Positions 17,077 to 27,345 are shown, numbered from the stretch's first letter. The stretch: DNA of 64,000 bases from Oceanobacillus senegalensis (GCF_900176885.1 NZ_LT839648.1:2708834-2772833), one strand, 5' to 3'. A program made the numbers and translations. The notes: a model not told the origin generated them from the sequence alone.

Positions 17077-18182
17077 ATACACTTATGCTTATACTATTTT
17101 CCATTGTTCTATTACCAATTTACTCCATAACTATTTTTATCCCCTACTGGACAAGGAAAACAGAAAGCTTTGGTGTTTCTATTCCAGAGCAGATTTACCA
17201 TACACCACAATTAAAAAAAATACGCCAACGTTATACCATTTTCACTGTAATAAGCAGTTTTATTGTTACCATCCTCTTTTTTACGATAGGTAGCATACTT
17301 ATACAAAATGAAGAAATCTTAAGTCTATTGTTTGGTGTTCTTATCATTCTATATCTTCTAATCAGCTTTGTTATCTACATGAACTTTCATTTAGAAATGA
17401 AACAAATGAAAGCAGAGAAAAATTGGAATCAAGAAAAATCACAGAAGGTAATAATTCAGCTAGGTTTCCGCGAACATAACCTAACTCATTCCCATTTATG
17501 GTTCCTTGCACCTATTTTGATTGCAATCTTATTAATAATCGTCACCTTTCATTCGTATAATCTCATACCGAATCAAATTCCGACGCAGTATAACTTCAGT
17601 GGTGACGTAACAAATTGGGCTGAAAAGTCGTATAGAAATGTATTGCTCCACCCAGTCATGTTAATTTATATGTCATTTTTATTCTTATTTATCAATATAA
17701 CGATTAGTAAGTCAAAACAACAAATAGATCCGAACAATCCAGAAGCATCCATCCAAAAAACTGTCATATTTAGAAGAAGATGGTCTATGTTTACAATTGT
17801 TTCAAACTATGTCTTAACCATTTTGTTTACAATAATGCAGTTATCCCTTATCTACCCTATTAATCGAAGTGGAATATCTATTTTATCATTACTTACAGCT
17901 GCTATTATCGTATTCGGCGCCATCGTCCTTTCCATTACAACAGGTCAAGGTGGTAGTCGTCTGAAACAATTTCAGGATATGGAAGGGAATCTGATAAACC
18001 GAGATGATGATCAATATTGGAAATTAGGTCAATTTTACTTTAATAAAAATGACCCATCCTTATTTTTGGAAAAACGCTTCGGTATCGGCTGGACGATTAA
18101 TTTGGCTAGACCTTTATCATGGATTATCTTGCTAACTATCATTGGTCTTGCCATTGCATTACCAATCGTGTTTGGTGTTTAA
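17073..18182 (+). CDS. DUF1648-containing multi-span membrane protein
   Basis: A 369-residue membrane protein with about eight hydrophobic segments. The DUF1648 signature (NQIPTQYNFSGDVTNWAEKS, about 166-185) lies just after the fourth segment, and a C-terminal DUF5808-like part (WKLGQFYFNKNDPSLF..., about 307-325) follows. DUF1648 also occurs in SdpI-type immunity proteins; here it is paired with a GntR regulator, a common arrangement in Bacilli. The start is GTG at 17073, overlapping the regulator's TGA. Function is unknown: envelope stress or bacteriocin protection is a guess from the family. Confidence 0.82.
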   Translation: MNTLMLILFSIVLLPIYSITIFIPYWTRKTESFGVSIPEQIYHTPQLKKIRQRYTIFTVISSFIVTILFFTIGSILIQNEEILSLLFGVLIILYLLISFVIYMNFHLEMKQMKAEKNWNQEKSQKVIIQLGFREHNLTHSHLWFLAPILIAILLIIVTFHSYNLIPNQIPTQYNFSGDVTNWAEKSYRNVLLHPVMLIYMSFLFLFINITISKSKQQIDPNNPEASIQKTVIFRRRWSMFTIVSNYVLTILFTIMQLSLIYPINRSGISILSLLTAAIIVFGAIVLSITTGQGGSRLKQFQDMEGNLINRDDDQYWKLGQFYFNKNDPSLFLEKRFGIGWTINLARPLSWIILLTIIGLAIALPIVFGV

Positions 18183-18370
18183 AATCTTCCTTTCCCCCTA
18201 ACATAACGAAGTAAATCACATTGATATGCTATCTTGATGAAAAAAATATATATCAATAAATATTACTAAGATGTATAATAAAGGTAAACAGAATTACATT
18301 TAACCTCACTATGTTACCAACAAAATATATTACAAATGTATGGAATTTCACAAAATGGGAGGGGTTACGT

Positions 18371-18613
18371 ATGATTTGGACTGGAACCATAATCATTTCC
18401 ATTACGCTCATTATTGCATTAATTGCGACAATCAATATCCTTAAAAGAGAGGAAAATAAAGCTAATGAACGAGGCGGAGATGCAGCTGAGGAGTTAAAAC
18501 GATCACATGAGTATGAAACAAAATCATTATCTTCCAACATTAAAAATCTACTCTGGATTTATGCTGTTGTAATTATTTTATCTATCATAGCATTGGCATT
18601 TTACATTTTTTAA
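18371..18613 (+). CDS. Small hypothetical membrane protein
   Basis: An 80-residue protein with hydrophobic segments at about residues 3-22 and 61-80 and a charged middle (KREENKANERGGD). GGGAGGGG lies 7 bases before the ATG at 18371, so the upstream in-frame ATG at 18311 is rejected. A strong terminator follows at 18670. I do not recognise the family. Confidence 0.65.
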   Translation: MIWTGTIIISITLIIALIATINILKREENKANERGGDAAEELKRSHEYETKSLSSNIKNLLWIYAVVIILSIIALAFYIF

Positions 18614-18669
18614 CTATCATTTCCTTATCCTTGGACTTTATTCTGGTATTTTATCTAATAATGAAAAGA

Positions 18670-18698
18670 AAAACGACTCGGAGGAGTCGTTTTTTTCT
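18670..18698 (+). terminator. Terminator after the 80-residue membrane protein
   Basis: ACGACTC and GAGTCGT form the stem around GGAG, preceded by A residues and followed by seven T residues. Confidence 0.85.
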
Positions 18699-18714
18699 TT
18701 CATTATTTACTTTT

Positions 18715-19020
18715 AAAAAGGCTATTTTCTAAAAGATTGTTGCTTTTTGCAAAAATAGATAGAATGCGTAGTAATGTTGCGCACGTTGATTTCCGCTTCG
18801 GAGGATTCAGACACGTGCTGTTCCCACAAGGCAAGGAAGGCATCGAGAGCGATACATCTTCGTAAGAAAAAGCGGTCTACTTTTTCAAGGAATCAACTTC
18901 CCTTCGCTCAAACCAACCACTTTATAAGAGAATAAATTTCATAAAATTCTGGTCAGATATTAAGCGTAGTGTATTTCCGTAGCGATCTTAGAGCACTATT
19001 AATCTTCGTCATGTACTGCG
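18715..19020. repeat. Decayed dispersed repeats in a gene-free stretch
   Basis: This gene-free stretch holds fragments of two Bacillaceae-type intergenic repeats. One is bounded by GTTGATTTCC (about 18788) and its partner GGAATCAAC (about 18889). The other shares the 18-base stretch TAGTGTATTTCCGTAGCG (about 18966-18983) with the larger palindrome at 28.7 kb. No open frame with a ribosome binding site is present. Confidence 0.6.
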
Positions 19021-19127
19021 CATTTTTCTTCAAATGCCAAGTAAAAAAACAACAAAATATACAAGAAGATCCTTTAAAAAATACGCTCATAGGAAATATC
19101 ATTATCATTCATCTAAAAGGTGTTTCT

Positions 19128-19985
19128 TTAGGCAGATTTTCTTATTATATTTTCTAGAGGACTACGATCAGGAAAGACATAATAATCCTTTCCATCCGTG
19201 CTAATCACTACATCTCCATACACCGCTGTCGAATAAATATTTGCATTTACTCGGTTAAGGTTATTAATCACCCGCCCCACTGGATGACCAAAATTATTAT
19301 CGATGCCATATGATAATAAGGCCGTCTCTGGGTTTACTTCTTTTATAAACTCATAAGATGTACTCGTATCTGATCCATGATGTCCTATTTTAATAATTTC
19401 TGATTCTAAGTCATATTTCTCGATTAATTTTTCTTCCTGGGCCATTTTGGCATCACCCATTAGTAAAAAGTCCACTTCCCCATAGCTTACCTTTAAAACA
19501 ATGGATGATCCATTATTTGACTTGTTATGATAATCATTTAAAACTTTAATTTTTAACGATGGGTCAATCGTAATTTCCTGATTTGTATCTGCTATATTTG
19601 TTGGAATATCCTGCTTACGAATCTCTGAAACATATTTTAAAAAGGACTTGGTTAAATGAATTTTTCCGGTATCTAGAATTTGTTTAATATTAAAGGATTT
19701 CATTACTTTAGAAAGACCACCGATGTGGTCATAGTCTGGGTGTGTTGCGATTAATAAATCAATGTCTTTTACTTTCTGTTTTCTTAAGTACTGTACTACC
19801 TTTTTGCCAGCATTTGGCGGACCTCCATCAATTAATATGTTTTTTCCTAAGGGGGTTTCAATGAATATGCTATCCCCCTGTCCAACATCAATAAAATGAA
19901 CATCCATGCCTGAATTCACATCTGCTGAAACATGGACTGGTACTACTAATAATATGATGGTAATTACAATTTGTAATTTCTTCAT
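19128..19985 (-). CDS. Secreted ComEC/Rec2-like metallo-beta-lactamase-fold hydrolase
   Basis: A 285-residue protein with an N-terminal signal segment (residues 1-20, MKKLQIVITIILLVVPVHVS) and a metallo-beta-lactamase fold. The metal motif THPDYDHIGG is near residue 75-84, followed by LMGDA and GHHGSDTS. It resembles the soluble C-terminal domain of ComEC (a presumed nuclease in DNA uptake) but has none of the channel segments. Such stand-alone secreted forms occur in Bacilli; a nuclease role is inference. The ATG at 19985 has AGGGTGG upstream, and the upstream in-frame ATG at 20093 lacks a site. Confidence 0.86.
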   Translation of the reverse strand: MKKLQIVITIILLVVPVHVSADVNSGMDVHFIDVGQGDSIFIETPLGKNILIDGGPPNAGKKVVQYLRKQKVKDIDLLIATHPDYDHIGGLSKVMKSFNIKQILDTGKIHLTKSFLKYVSEIRKQDIPTNIADTNQEITIDPSLKIKVLNDYHNKSNNGSSIVLKVSYGEVDFLLMGDAKMAQEEKLIEKYDLESEIIKIGHHGSDTSTSYEFIKEVNPETALLSYGIDNNFGHPVGRVINNLNRVNANIYSTAVYGDVVISTDGKDYYVFPDRSPLENIIRKSA

Positions 19986-20112
19986 AAATCCACCCTTTTT
20001 TTGTAGGAAAGATAAAGTAAATCTCCAATAAGTGAAGGGGTTCTTTTTCCCCCACTGAAACAAAAGAACAAAGGCTAAAATCGCAACGTCCATTGCAACG
20101 CCTCCTGAGATC

Positions 20113-20222
20113 TATTTCCTGTAACCCCGATCAAATCAGGATTTTAGGGGCAGTTTATCCCCACCTAAAAGGCTTCGTTTTTCTCCTTTTTCGAAGGGGA
20201 TAAGCCCCTTAGCCAGGGATAA
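20113..20222 (+). repeat. Dispersed structured intergenic element, copy 2
   Basis: It carries AGGGGC (20146-20151) paired with GCCCCT (20204-20209), and TATCCCC (20156-20162) paired with GGGGATA (20196-20202), around CACCTAAAAGGCTTCG and TCTCC. The order matches the 55.2 kb copy, but both helices differ in sequence while keeping pairing. The remaining gap to the MFS gene (20223-20444) is AT-rich with no clear gene. Confidence 0.6.
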
Positions 20223-20444
20223 AATGTATAAGAAAATGATAAGATTAGTTTGGCTCCAAATAATGATTATTATGTTTGTTCTATTCAATTGTTATTAAAT
20301 TGTAAACAAGTAATGAACTGTACAGATACAGATTTATTATGAAGTTAAATAATTTCTAAAATTTGTACTACCTTATTATTTGCGCTAAACTTTTTATATC
20401 AGTTATAAAACTTAAAAGATTTATAGAAATGTTGGGGGATAATT

Positions 20445-21644
20445 ATGGGGGTAGAAAATGTACAGGCTACAACCAAAGAAAAAGTAAGCGTTCTATTAAT
20501 TATAGGAGTATTATTATTTGCTTCTACCTTACGTGCACCTATAACAGCCGTCGGTTCTTTAGTTCCTGTCATTCGTGATAGTTTAGGAATAAGTAATGCA
20601 GTTGTTGGGATCATTACGACATTACCACTTCTTGCTTTTGCATTTGTTTCACCAATTGCACCTAAAATAGCCAATCGCTTAGGAATGGAAAAAACCATTT
20701 ATCTATCCATGATGGTACTCACAATTGGGATGATAGTACGGTCAGTTACTGGCATTGGAACATTATTTATTGGTACTGCCATGATAGGAATTGCAATATC
20801 TTTTGGGAATGTTCTCTTACCAGGCTTTGTAAAAATGAGTTTCCCATTAAAAATTGGCTTAATGACTGGACTCTACGGAGTTTTTATGAACATATTTGGT
20901 GCACTAGCATCAGGATTAAGTGTACCTATTTCAAACATTGGAAATTTGGGTTGGCAGGGTGCTCTTTTAGTATGGGCCATTTTAATCATCGTCGCCCTCT
21001 GCTTTTGGTATCCACAACTTAAACAACCTATAGAATTACCAAAAATAGAACAAAATAGAAGAAAAACGAGTATGTGGACTTCTTTTACAGCTTGGCAAGT
21101 AACTTTTTTTATGGGGCTACAATCCCTCATGTTTTATACAATGATGACATGGCTACCAGAAATATTACAAACAAATGAATATTCATCCAGTGAAGCAGGA
21201 TGGATGCTATCACTTATGCAGTTCTCACTTATCCCTCTAACATTTATCATGCCGATTATTGCTGATAAAATGAAGAATCAAAAACTATTAGGTGCTTTGA
21301 CAGGAGTTATTTTTATTTGTGGTGTAGTGGGGTTGCTAAGTAATCATCCAGGATTAACTACTCTTTCCGTGATGTTAATAGGAGCAGGATGTGGTAGTGG
21401 ATTTAGCTTATCCATGATCTTTTTTTCTTTAAGAACAAAGGATGGATATCAAGCCTCCGAACTGTCAGGTATGGCCCAATCGTTTGGATACTTACTAGCT
21501 TCCTTGGGACCAGTCGTTTTTGGTGGTTTACACGACTATACTAATAGTTGGATTCCTCCTTTGCTTATGCTTCTACTCGTTTCCCTTATTGTACTCATTG
21601 CTGGGTTCCTTGCTGGTAGAAGCAATATCATAAAAGAAAGATAG
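20445..21644 (+). CDS. MFS transporter, CynX/NimT family
   Basis: A 399-residue, twelve-segment major facilitator of the CynX/NimT (YeaN, YycB) group. The family opening RAPITAVGSLVPVIR is at about residues 32-46 and the halves are joined by a short loop near residue 195-215. Members export or import cyanate, 2-nitroimidazole or other small organic compounds; the substrate here is unknown. GGGGGA lies before the ATG. It is followed by a bidirectional terminator shared with clpE. Confidence 0.87.
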   Translation: MGVENVQATTKEKVSVLLIIGVLLFASTLRAPITAVGSLVPVIRDSLGISNAVVGIITTLPLLAFAFVSPIAPKIANRLGMEKTIYLSMMVLTIGMIVRSVTGIGTLFIGTAMIGIAISFGNVLLPGFVKMSFPLKIGLMTGLYGVFMNIFGALASGLSVPISNIGNLGWQGALLVWAILIIVALCFWYPQLKQPIELPKIEQNRRKTSMWTSFTAWQVTFFMGLQSLMFYTMMTWLPEILQTNEYSSSEAGWMLSLMQFSLIPLTFIMPIIADKMKNQKLLGALTGVIFICGVVGLLSNHPGLTTLSVMLIGAGCGSGFSLSMIFFSLRTKDGYQASELSGMAQSFGYLLASLGPVVFGGLHDYTNSWIPPLLMLLLVSLIVLIAGFLAGRSNIIKER

Positions 21645-21650
21645 CCAATA

Positions 21651-21682
21651 AAGAACCCCACTGGTAGACCAGTGGGGTTCTT
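21651..21682. terminator. Bidirectional terminator MFS gene / clpE
   Basis: AAGAACCCCACTGG and CCAGTGGGGTTCTT make a 14-base perfect stem with loop TAGA. Confidence 0.9.
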
Positions 21683-21690
21683 ATCAAATG

Positions 21691-23829
21691 CTATACATTT
21701 TTAACAACTATTTCACCATCATCAAGCCCTACTTTTACATTGTCTACATTTTCTTCTTCCAAGATTAAGTCAGTTAGTTGATCCTCAATCTTGTCTTGAA
21801 TTACTCTGCGTAAAGGTCTTGCACCAAAACGTGCGTCATAACCTAGTTTTACTAATTCACGTTTTGCTTCTTCGGTGATAGTAATGTTAATGTTATTTTC
21901 TTCAATGGTTTCTTCTAAATCTGTAAGCATCAAATCTACAATTTCTAACAAGTTATCCTCTGTTAATTCATTGAAGTTAATGATGGCATCAAAACGGTTT
22001 AAGAACTCAGGTTTAAAGTAGTTACTTAGGTTTTCTAATGTTGAAACAGATTCATGCGTATCTCTGTTAAAACCTACATTTACCTGTTTTACACCTGTAC
22101 CGGCATTACTTGTCATGATGATTACTGAATCTTTAAAGCTTACAGTACGGCCTTGAGAATCCGTTAAATGCCCATCTTCCATAATTTGTAGGAACATATT
22201 TTGAGCATCTGGATGAGCTTTTTCAATTTCATCAAGCAAGATGATGGAATAAGGATTGTGACGGACTTTTTCTGTCAATTGACCTGCTTCTTCATGTCCA
22301 ACATATCCTGGTGGTGAACCAATAATTTTAGAAATCGAGTGTTTTTCCATGTACTCACTCATATCAAGACGAATGAATGAATCACGAGTTCCGAATAACT
22401 CTTCTGCTAGAGCTTTCGTAAGTTCTGTTTTACCTACCCCAGTTGGACCTACAAATAGGAAGGAACCAATAGGTCGGTATTTCGATTTTAATCCAGCTCT
22501 GCTTCGACGAATCGCTTTTGCAACCTTCTGTACTGCTTCTTCCTGTCCAATAACTTTACCACTTAAATTGGCAGCAAGATTTTTCATTTTTTGTTGTTCG
22601 TCGCTTTGCATTTTTGTAACAGGGATTCCTGTCTTTTCTTCAACAATTAGTTGAATATCTGATATATCTACATGAAGGATTTTCTCTTTATCGTCGGCTT
22701 TTTCAAGTTGTTTTTGTAGTTGAATTTCTTGATAGCGTAAGTTAGCAGCTCGCTCGTAGTCTTCTTTTTCCGCTGCTTCTTGTTTTTCCTTAATAATTTC
22801 ATCTAAACGATTCTTAATGGATGATGCATCACGTTGTGCATTTTTCAAATTTAATCGTGAACCGACCTCATCCATCAAATCAATGGCTTTATCTGGTAAG
22901 AATCGATCTTGAATATAGCGATTAGATAAAGTTACAAATGCTCGAATTACTTCATCAGAATAACTGACTTCATGGAACTTTTCATAACGGTCCTTAATAC
23001 CATTTAAGATTTTCACAGCATCTTCAACAGATGGTTCTTTCACGATAATTGGTTGGAAACGACGTTCTAGTGCCGCATCTTTTTCAATTTGACGGTACTC
23101 TTTTAATGTTGTCGCACCAATTAATTGCATTTCTCCACGTGCCAGTGCTGGTTTCAAGATATTACCCGCATCCATTTGTGAGCTTTCTGCAGTTCCTGCG
23201 CCAACTAGAAGATGAATTTCATCTACGAAGACAATGACATCGTCACGCATTTTGATTTCTTCAATTAGTTTTTTCATACGTTCTTCAAATTGTCCGCGGA
23301 TTCCTGTATTAGCAACTAATGAAGCAACATCTAAAATATAGATTTCTTTGTTCATTAGCTTAGAAGGTACATTACCCTCTATAATTTTTACAGCTAAACC
23401 TTCCGCAATAGCTGTTTTACCTACACCTGGTTCACCAATTAGTACAGGATTATTTTTATTTCTACGGTTTAATGTTTCAATCACACGTTTTATTTCAATA
23501 TCTCTTCCAATTACAGGGTCAATCTCCCCTGCTCTTGCTGAATCTGTTAAGTTTTTACCTAATTGATCGAGTAAACCATCACGTTTATTCGATTGTCTTG
23601 TTTGCGTTCTAGTATTTCCTTTTGATGCACCACTATTTTGATAGAATTGGTTAGAAAATGCTTCAGAATTGCCAAATGGGAAACCAGAGAAGAAGCCAGA
23701 TTGATTTAGCATTTGACTTTGGATTTCTTGGAAACAAGTATCACATAAATGCATTTCCATTTTTTGATTATTCATTTGCATTGCAGCGTTTATATTAGCT
23801 TCATTTACACCACATTTTTGACAAAGCAT
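21691..23829 (-). CDS. clpE: ClpE, ATP-dependent Clp protease ATPase subunit
   Basis: A 712-residue class I Hsp100 ATPase. It starts with the ClpE-specific zinc finger (MLCQKCG...LCDTC, residues 1-35) and lacks the long N domain of ClpC. AAA module 1 carries Walker [10 protein letters not shown]; a UVR/coiled-coil linker follows (about 345-380, [20 protein letters not shown]); AAA module 2 carries GPTGVGKTE. ClpE unfolds aggregated or tagged proteins for ClpP after heat shock. The ATG at 23829 is chosen over 23835 because GGAGG is 7 bases from it and it aligns with B. subtilis MRCQ. The promoter is embedded in CtsR boxes. Confidence 0.96.
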   Translation of the reverse strand: MLCQKCGVNEANINAAMQMNNQKMEMHLCDTCFQEIQSQMLNQSGFFSGFPFGNSEAFSNQFYQNSGASKGNTRTQTRQSNKRDGLLDQLGKNLTDSARAGEIDPVIGRDIEIKRVIETLNRRNKNNPVLIGEPGVGKTAIAEGLAVKIIEGNVPSKLMNKEIYILDVASLVANTGIRGQFEERMKKLIEEIKMRDDVIVFVDEIHLLVGAGTAESSQMDAGNILKPALARGEMQLIGATTLKEYRQIEKDAALERRFQPIIVKEPSVEDAVKILNGIKDRYEKFHEVSYSDEVIRAFVTLSNRYIQDRFLPDKAIDLMDEVGSRLNLKNAQRDASSIKNRLDEIIKEKQEAAEKEDYERAANLRYQEIQLQKQLEKADDKEKILHVDISDIQLIVEEKTGIPVTKMQSDEQQKMKNLAANLSGKVIGQEEAVQKVAKAIRRSRAGLKSKYRPIGSFLFVGPTGVGKTELTKALAEELFGTRDSFIRLDMSEYMEKHSISKIIGSPPGYVGHEEAGQLTEKVRHNPYSIILLDEIEKAHPDAQNMFLQIMEDGHLTDSQGRTVSFKDSVIIMTSNAGTGVKQVNVGFNRDTHESVSTLENLSNYFKPEFLNRFDAIINFNELTEDNLLEIVDLMLTDLEETIEENNINITITEEAKRELVKLGYDARFGARPLRRVIQDKIEDQLTDLILEEENVDNVKVGLDDGEIVVKNV

Positions 23830-23918
23830 TTTCATTCCTCCTTAAATATTTACCTTTTATATATTACATTTAAAATGCTACTTTTTCTTAAATAAAGGTT
23901 AAAGATTTGTTATTTGAC

Positions 23919-23973
23919 TTTGACTATCTTTGACCTTTAACTTCATTATACTCTGACCTTCTTTGACTTTCAA
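23919..23973 (-). promoter_or_regulatory. clpE promoter with CtsR operators
   Basis: On the minus strand TTGAAA (23973-23968), a 17-base spacer and TATAAT (23950-23945) form a strong sigma-A promoter. One CtsR direct repeat (AGTCAAAGAAGGTCAGA) fills the spacer and a second (GGTCAAAGATAGTCAAA, 23935-23919) covers the start region, with another half-site beyond. Both match the CtsR heptad pattern GGTCAAA-N3-GGTCAAA closely. Confidence 0.85.
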
Positions 23974-24116
23974 GTGTTTTGGTAAAATTTCTTTAAGTTA
24001 TTTTCTATCTATTCTATCTCCATGCTTGATATGAAAGGTCTAACTTATGTTAGATTGGTGACTTTTTTCATTGTTAGAACCCGTAAAGGTCAAAATCCCT
24101 TAAACTGCAAGAAAAC

Positions 24117-24148
24117 AAAAGGAGACAGATATGCTCTGCCTCCTTTTC
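24117..24148 (-). terminator. Terminator of pdaA
   Basis: AAAAGGAG-CAGA pairs with TCTG-CTCCTTTT around a short loop, just after the pdaA stop. Confidence 0.8.
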
Positions 24149-24168
24149 AATATAATTAATGCACACTT

Positions 24169-24966
24169 CTAAAGCTCCAAAAAGTCTTTTGGAAGCGTAT
24201 TTTTAAGTAATAAATGGTCTAGACTCTTAAATTCATATCCTTTTCGCTTTAAATCTTGAATAATTCGTTCCAACGCTTGGGCATTGTCTGAGGAAACAGC
24301 ATGAAGCAATATAATTGCCCCAGGATGCATTTGTTTCATAGTTTGATCATAAGCATAACGCCATCCTTTTTGATCGCCCGTGTTCCAATCTTTAAACGTT
24401 AAGGACCAAAACACATGAGTTAACCCTAACTCATTGGCCCACTGTAATGTGCGTTCACTGAACATACCCCGAGGTGGTCTTAAAAATTTAATTTCCTCCT
24501 GGTCCGTATATTCAGCAACAACTTCTTCCAGAGACTCCAATTCTTTTTTCATGGATTCCTTGTTTACAACGGTTAAATCAGGGTGGTGATACGAATGATT
24601 TCCTATTATATGTCCTTCATCAACCATTCGCTTAACTAAATCAGGTTGACTTGTCACATAATGTCCTGTGACAAAAAAGGTTGCTGGAACATTTTCTTTT
24701 TTAAGTACGTCTAAAATTTCATCTGTATACCCTTCTTCATAGCCATTATCAAATGTTAAATAAATGACTTTATCTCCAGAAAGGTCCGCATAATAAGCCC
24801 CATACTTATCAAGCATCCCTTGATACTCTCCAATGTCTGGAACCTTATGTTCATCATTTTTTTTGAATCCCCACCCATACCCATTTGCTGCCGTATGAAC
24901 AGGGTTCATCAATGCAAACAAAAAAGTAAGAGTAATGAGGAATGCTGTGTAAATACACTTTTGCAT
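24169..24966 (-). CDS. pdaA: PdaA-type peptidoglycan N-acetylmuramic acid deacetylase
   Basis: A 265-residue polysaccharide deacetylase with a signal peptide (residues 1-27) then the CE4 NodB domain: TFDNGYE (motif 1, here with Asn in place of the usual second Asp, as in PdaA), HSYHHPDL (motif 2), RPPRG (motif 3) and ILLHAVS (motif 5). PdaA removes the acetyl group from muramic acid so muramic delta-lactam of spore cortex can form, which germination lytic enzymes need. The neighbour yfkD and yfkF keep B. subtilis order. Forespore control is expected from the family; no promoter was assigned. Confidence 0.93.
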   Translation of the reverse strand: MQKCIYTAFLITLTFLFALMNPVHTAANGYGWGFKKNDEHKVPDIGEYQGMLDKYGAYYADLSGDKVIYLTFDNGYEEGYTDEILDVLKKENVPATFFVTGHYVTSQPDLVKRMVDEGHIIGNHSYHHPDLTVVNKESMKKELESLEEVVAEYTDQEEIKFLRPPRGMFSERTLQWANELGLTHVFWSLTFKDWNTGDQKGWRYAYDQTMKQMHPGAIILLHAVSSDNAQALERIIQDLKRKGYEFKSLDHLLLKNTLPKDFLEL

Positions 24967-25041
24967 AACACACCCACCTTTTCTCTTACTTTTCCCGTAA
25001 CATAAACAATTATTCCATTTTCTCTAACTATCTATTATAAA

Positions 25042-26355
25042 TTATAGTACTATCGCCGCTATCCAACCAAAAATAAACAATGGTATATTAAAATGGATAA
25101 AGGTCGGGACAACGGTATCCCAAATATGGTTATGTCTTCCATCCGCATTTAGTCCTGCAGTTGGGCCAAGTGTGCTATCGGATGCTGGTGATCCTGCATC
25201 ACCTAGTGCACCTGCTGTACCAATTAAAGCAATCGTTGCTAATGGGGAAAATCCTGCAGCCACACAAATAGGAACATACAATGTTGCAAGAATAGGTATT
25301 GTTCCAAAGGATGAACCAATACCTAGGGTAATTATTAAACCAACAAGTAACAAGATAAATGCTATCATTACTTTATTATCTCCTAAAATGCCAGAAGATA
25401 CTTCGACTAAAGACGTAACTGCCCCTGTATCTTGGAGGACTTTGGCATAACCTGCCGCAGATAGCATAACAAATGCAATCATACCCATCATTTTTATTCC
25501 CTCTGTCATCACATCATCCACTTTATGGAATGGAACAACAACAAATAAGAACATAAATAGTAAACCAGTTAATGCACCTAAAATTAGGTTTCCAGTTATA
25601 ATCTGTACAACAAAAGCAGCAATAATCGCTACAATCGTTAAAAAGTGTTTTTTATTAAATGTTACATTCTTTGGTTCCTGTTCCACTTCATCTTCCACTA
25701 AACTATCAACATCAGACGCTACTTCACTGCTGTCCTTACGATACGTTATAAAAACGGCAATAAGCAGTCCAACGATCATACCAGAACCTGGAACAATCAT
25801 TGCTCGTGCAATGTCATTCATGGACACAGTCAACCCACTTTGTTGCACCGCATCAAAAATCGTCTCGTGGAAAATAAGTCCAAAACCAGCCGGAATAAGA
25901 ATATATGGAGCCTTCAATCCAAAAGTTAATGAAACAGCTACTGCTCGACGATCCAAACGCATTTGATCAAATAATTTTAATAAAGGCGGTATAAGAATTG
26001 GAATAAATGCGATATGAACCGGGACTAAGTTTTGTGATAAAGATGCTACACCAGCAATAGCTAAAAGTAACATCGTTTTCTTCCCTGTCAAAATTTTAAT
26101 TAAATAATTAACTAATATAGAGGTAATTTGTGAATAGCTAATGGTTACAGCAAAAGCCCCAAGCAGAATATAACTTAACGCTGTACTAGATTGGTCCCCC
26201 ATTCCACTTACAAATAAATCTACTGACTTAGTCAGAGATAATCCTGACATTAATCCAGCAACAAGTGCTGCACCAATGATGGCTAATATAACGTTCACAC
26301 GTAGTAAACTAAGTATTAACATAACGAGTACCGAAACAACGACAATCCATTCCAT
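25042..26355 (-). CDS. yuiF: NhaC/YuiF-family sodium:proton antiporter or amino-acid transporter
   Basis: A 437-residue membrane protein with about ten to eleven hydrophobic segments, of the Na+/H+ antiporter family close to B. subtilis YuiF. The block LSQNLVPVHIAFIPILIPPL (about residues 107-126) and the duplicated ALIGTAGALGDAGSPASDST (about 377-396) are family hallmarks. YuiF-like proteins are annotated as antiporters but some transport histidine or related amino acids, so the substrate is uncertain. Transcribed alone, with GGGAGAGGG before the ATG. It breaks the pdaA-yfkD synteny of B. subtilis. Confidence 0.85.
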   Translation of the reverse strand: MEWIVVVSVLVMLILSLLRVNVILAIIGAALVAGLMSGLSLTKSVDLFVSGMGDQSSTALSYILLGAFAVTISYSQITSILVNYLIKILTGKKTMLLLAIAGVASLSQNLVPVHIAFIPILIPPLLKLFDQMRLDRRAVAVSLTFGLKAPYILIPAGFGLIFHETIFDAVQQSGLTVSMNDIARAMIVPGSGMIVGLLIAVFITYRKDSSEVASDVDSLVEDEVEQEPKNVTFNKKHFLTIVAIIAAFVVQIITGNLILGALTGLLFMFLFVVVPFHKVDDVMTEGIKMMGMIAFVMLSAAGYAKVLQDTGAVTSLVEVSSGILGDNKVMIAFILLLVGLIITLGIGSSFGTIPILATLYVPICVAAGFSPLATIALIGTAGALGDAGSPASDSTLGPTAGLNADGRHNHIWDTVVPTFIHFNIPLFIFGWIAAIVL

Positions 26356-26500
26356 AATCGCTTTCCCTCTCCCTATTTTATTTTTCTATTTGTTTTTCTA
26401 TTTCATTCCGTTTTAATACTTCATCATGATAAAGTATTAAAGAATTTTAATCAACCCTTTTATAAAGAGATAGAACAATAAGAAAATTAAGCCATAAAAT

Positions 26501-26536
26501 AACCCCGAATGATTAATGAACTCATTCAGGGTTTCC
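26501..26536 (-). terminator. Terminator of yfkD
   Basis: ACCC-GAATGA and TCATTC-GGGT pair imperfectly around a loop directly downstream of the yfkD stop; T residues follow on the minus strand only weakly. Confidence 0.55.
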
Positions 26537-26538
26537 TT

Positions 26539-27345
26539 TTATTTTACTTGGAAAGAGAAAGAAACATGGTCTTGGATAGGAATCCAACCACCGATTCCTT
26601 GTTTTGTAACATTTTTAATAACCAAAGATTTGCTTCCACCTTTTAATTCAATGAATACTTCTCCAAACGTTACTTGTCCTTTTTCATTTACTGCTGGAGC
26701 ATATGCTTGCAATGTTCCATACTTTTCTACAGGAATATTATAGGAATTATCTTTCTTTGTATTTTTCCCAATGACAGTTTGATAAGAAAGTGGTAACTTT
26801 GTCTTCTCTTTTGCAACTAGCAACATCATTTTCTTCACATCATCTGGATTTTTAATTTTATTTGTTAAAGCACCTTTGATTTCTTTTTTCTCTTGCTGAA
26901 TATAGCGCATTTCCTGATTACTCTCACCACTAAGATTATTTAGTTCATTCATATTGATTTTTTGATATTCCCAGTTAATATTAGTTTCTAGTGACTCATA
27001 GTTCAATGGCCAACGTCCCAAATAGACCATTCCTCGATAACCAATTGCTATTGGAGATGGTTTAAGCGTTGTTTCATTCAGCATTTTAATTAAGTCTGGA
27101 TTTTCTATTGGTATTTTAACCTCTTCAATCAACTCTTTTGTTAATTCACTTGGCTCAATAACCTCTTGGTCTTCCGTAGAATTAGGGTAGGTATTTTCCT
27201 TCGCTATATCTAATACGTGACTAGGTATTTCAAATGGATTCTCTTGTTTCTTCTCCTCTTTTTTATCATCTTCCTTAGCAAAGCCGGTTATAGGGAATAC
27301 GAGGGCAATAAAGCAGGCAATTAATGCAATTGTTAAACGTTTCAT
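26539..27345 (-). CDS. yfkD: YfkD-like secreted protein
   Basis: A 268-residue protein with a cleavable signal peptide (residues 1-23, ending FAKE) then a charged linker (EDDKKEEKKQEN) and a conserved YfkD-family domain to the C-terminus. There is no lipobox cysteine. YfkD is a Bacillus family of unknown function; its neighbours in B. subtilis are pdaA and yfkF, as here. It is divergent from yfkF, with about 190 bases between them. Confidence 0.85.
   Translation of the reverse strand: MKRLTIALIACFIALVFPITGFAKEDDKKEEKKQENPFEIPSHVLDIAKENTYPNSTEDQEVIEPSELTKELIEEVKIPIENPDLIKMLNETTLKPSPIAIGYRGMVYLGRWPLNYESLETNINWEYQKINMNELNNLSGESNQEMRYIQQEKKEIKGALTNKIKNPDDVKKMMLLVAKEKTKLPLSYQTVIGKNTKKDNSYNIPVEKYGTLQAYAPAVNEKGQVTFGEVFIELKGGSKSLVIKNVTKQGIGGWIPIQDHVSFSFQVK

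Noticed and set aside
20258-20272. Fur/PerR-like box (AAATAATGATTATTA) upstream of the CynX-type carrier
   Set aside because: Only 11 of 14 consensus positions and about 170 bases from the start in an AT-rich stretch; could be chance.
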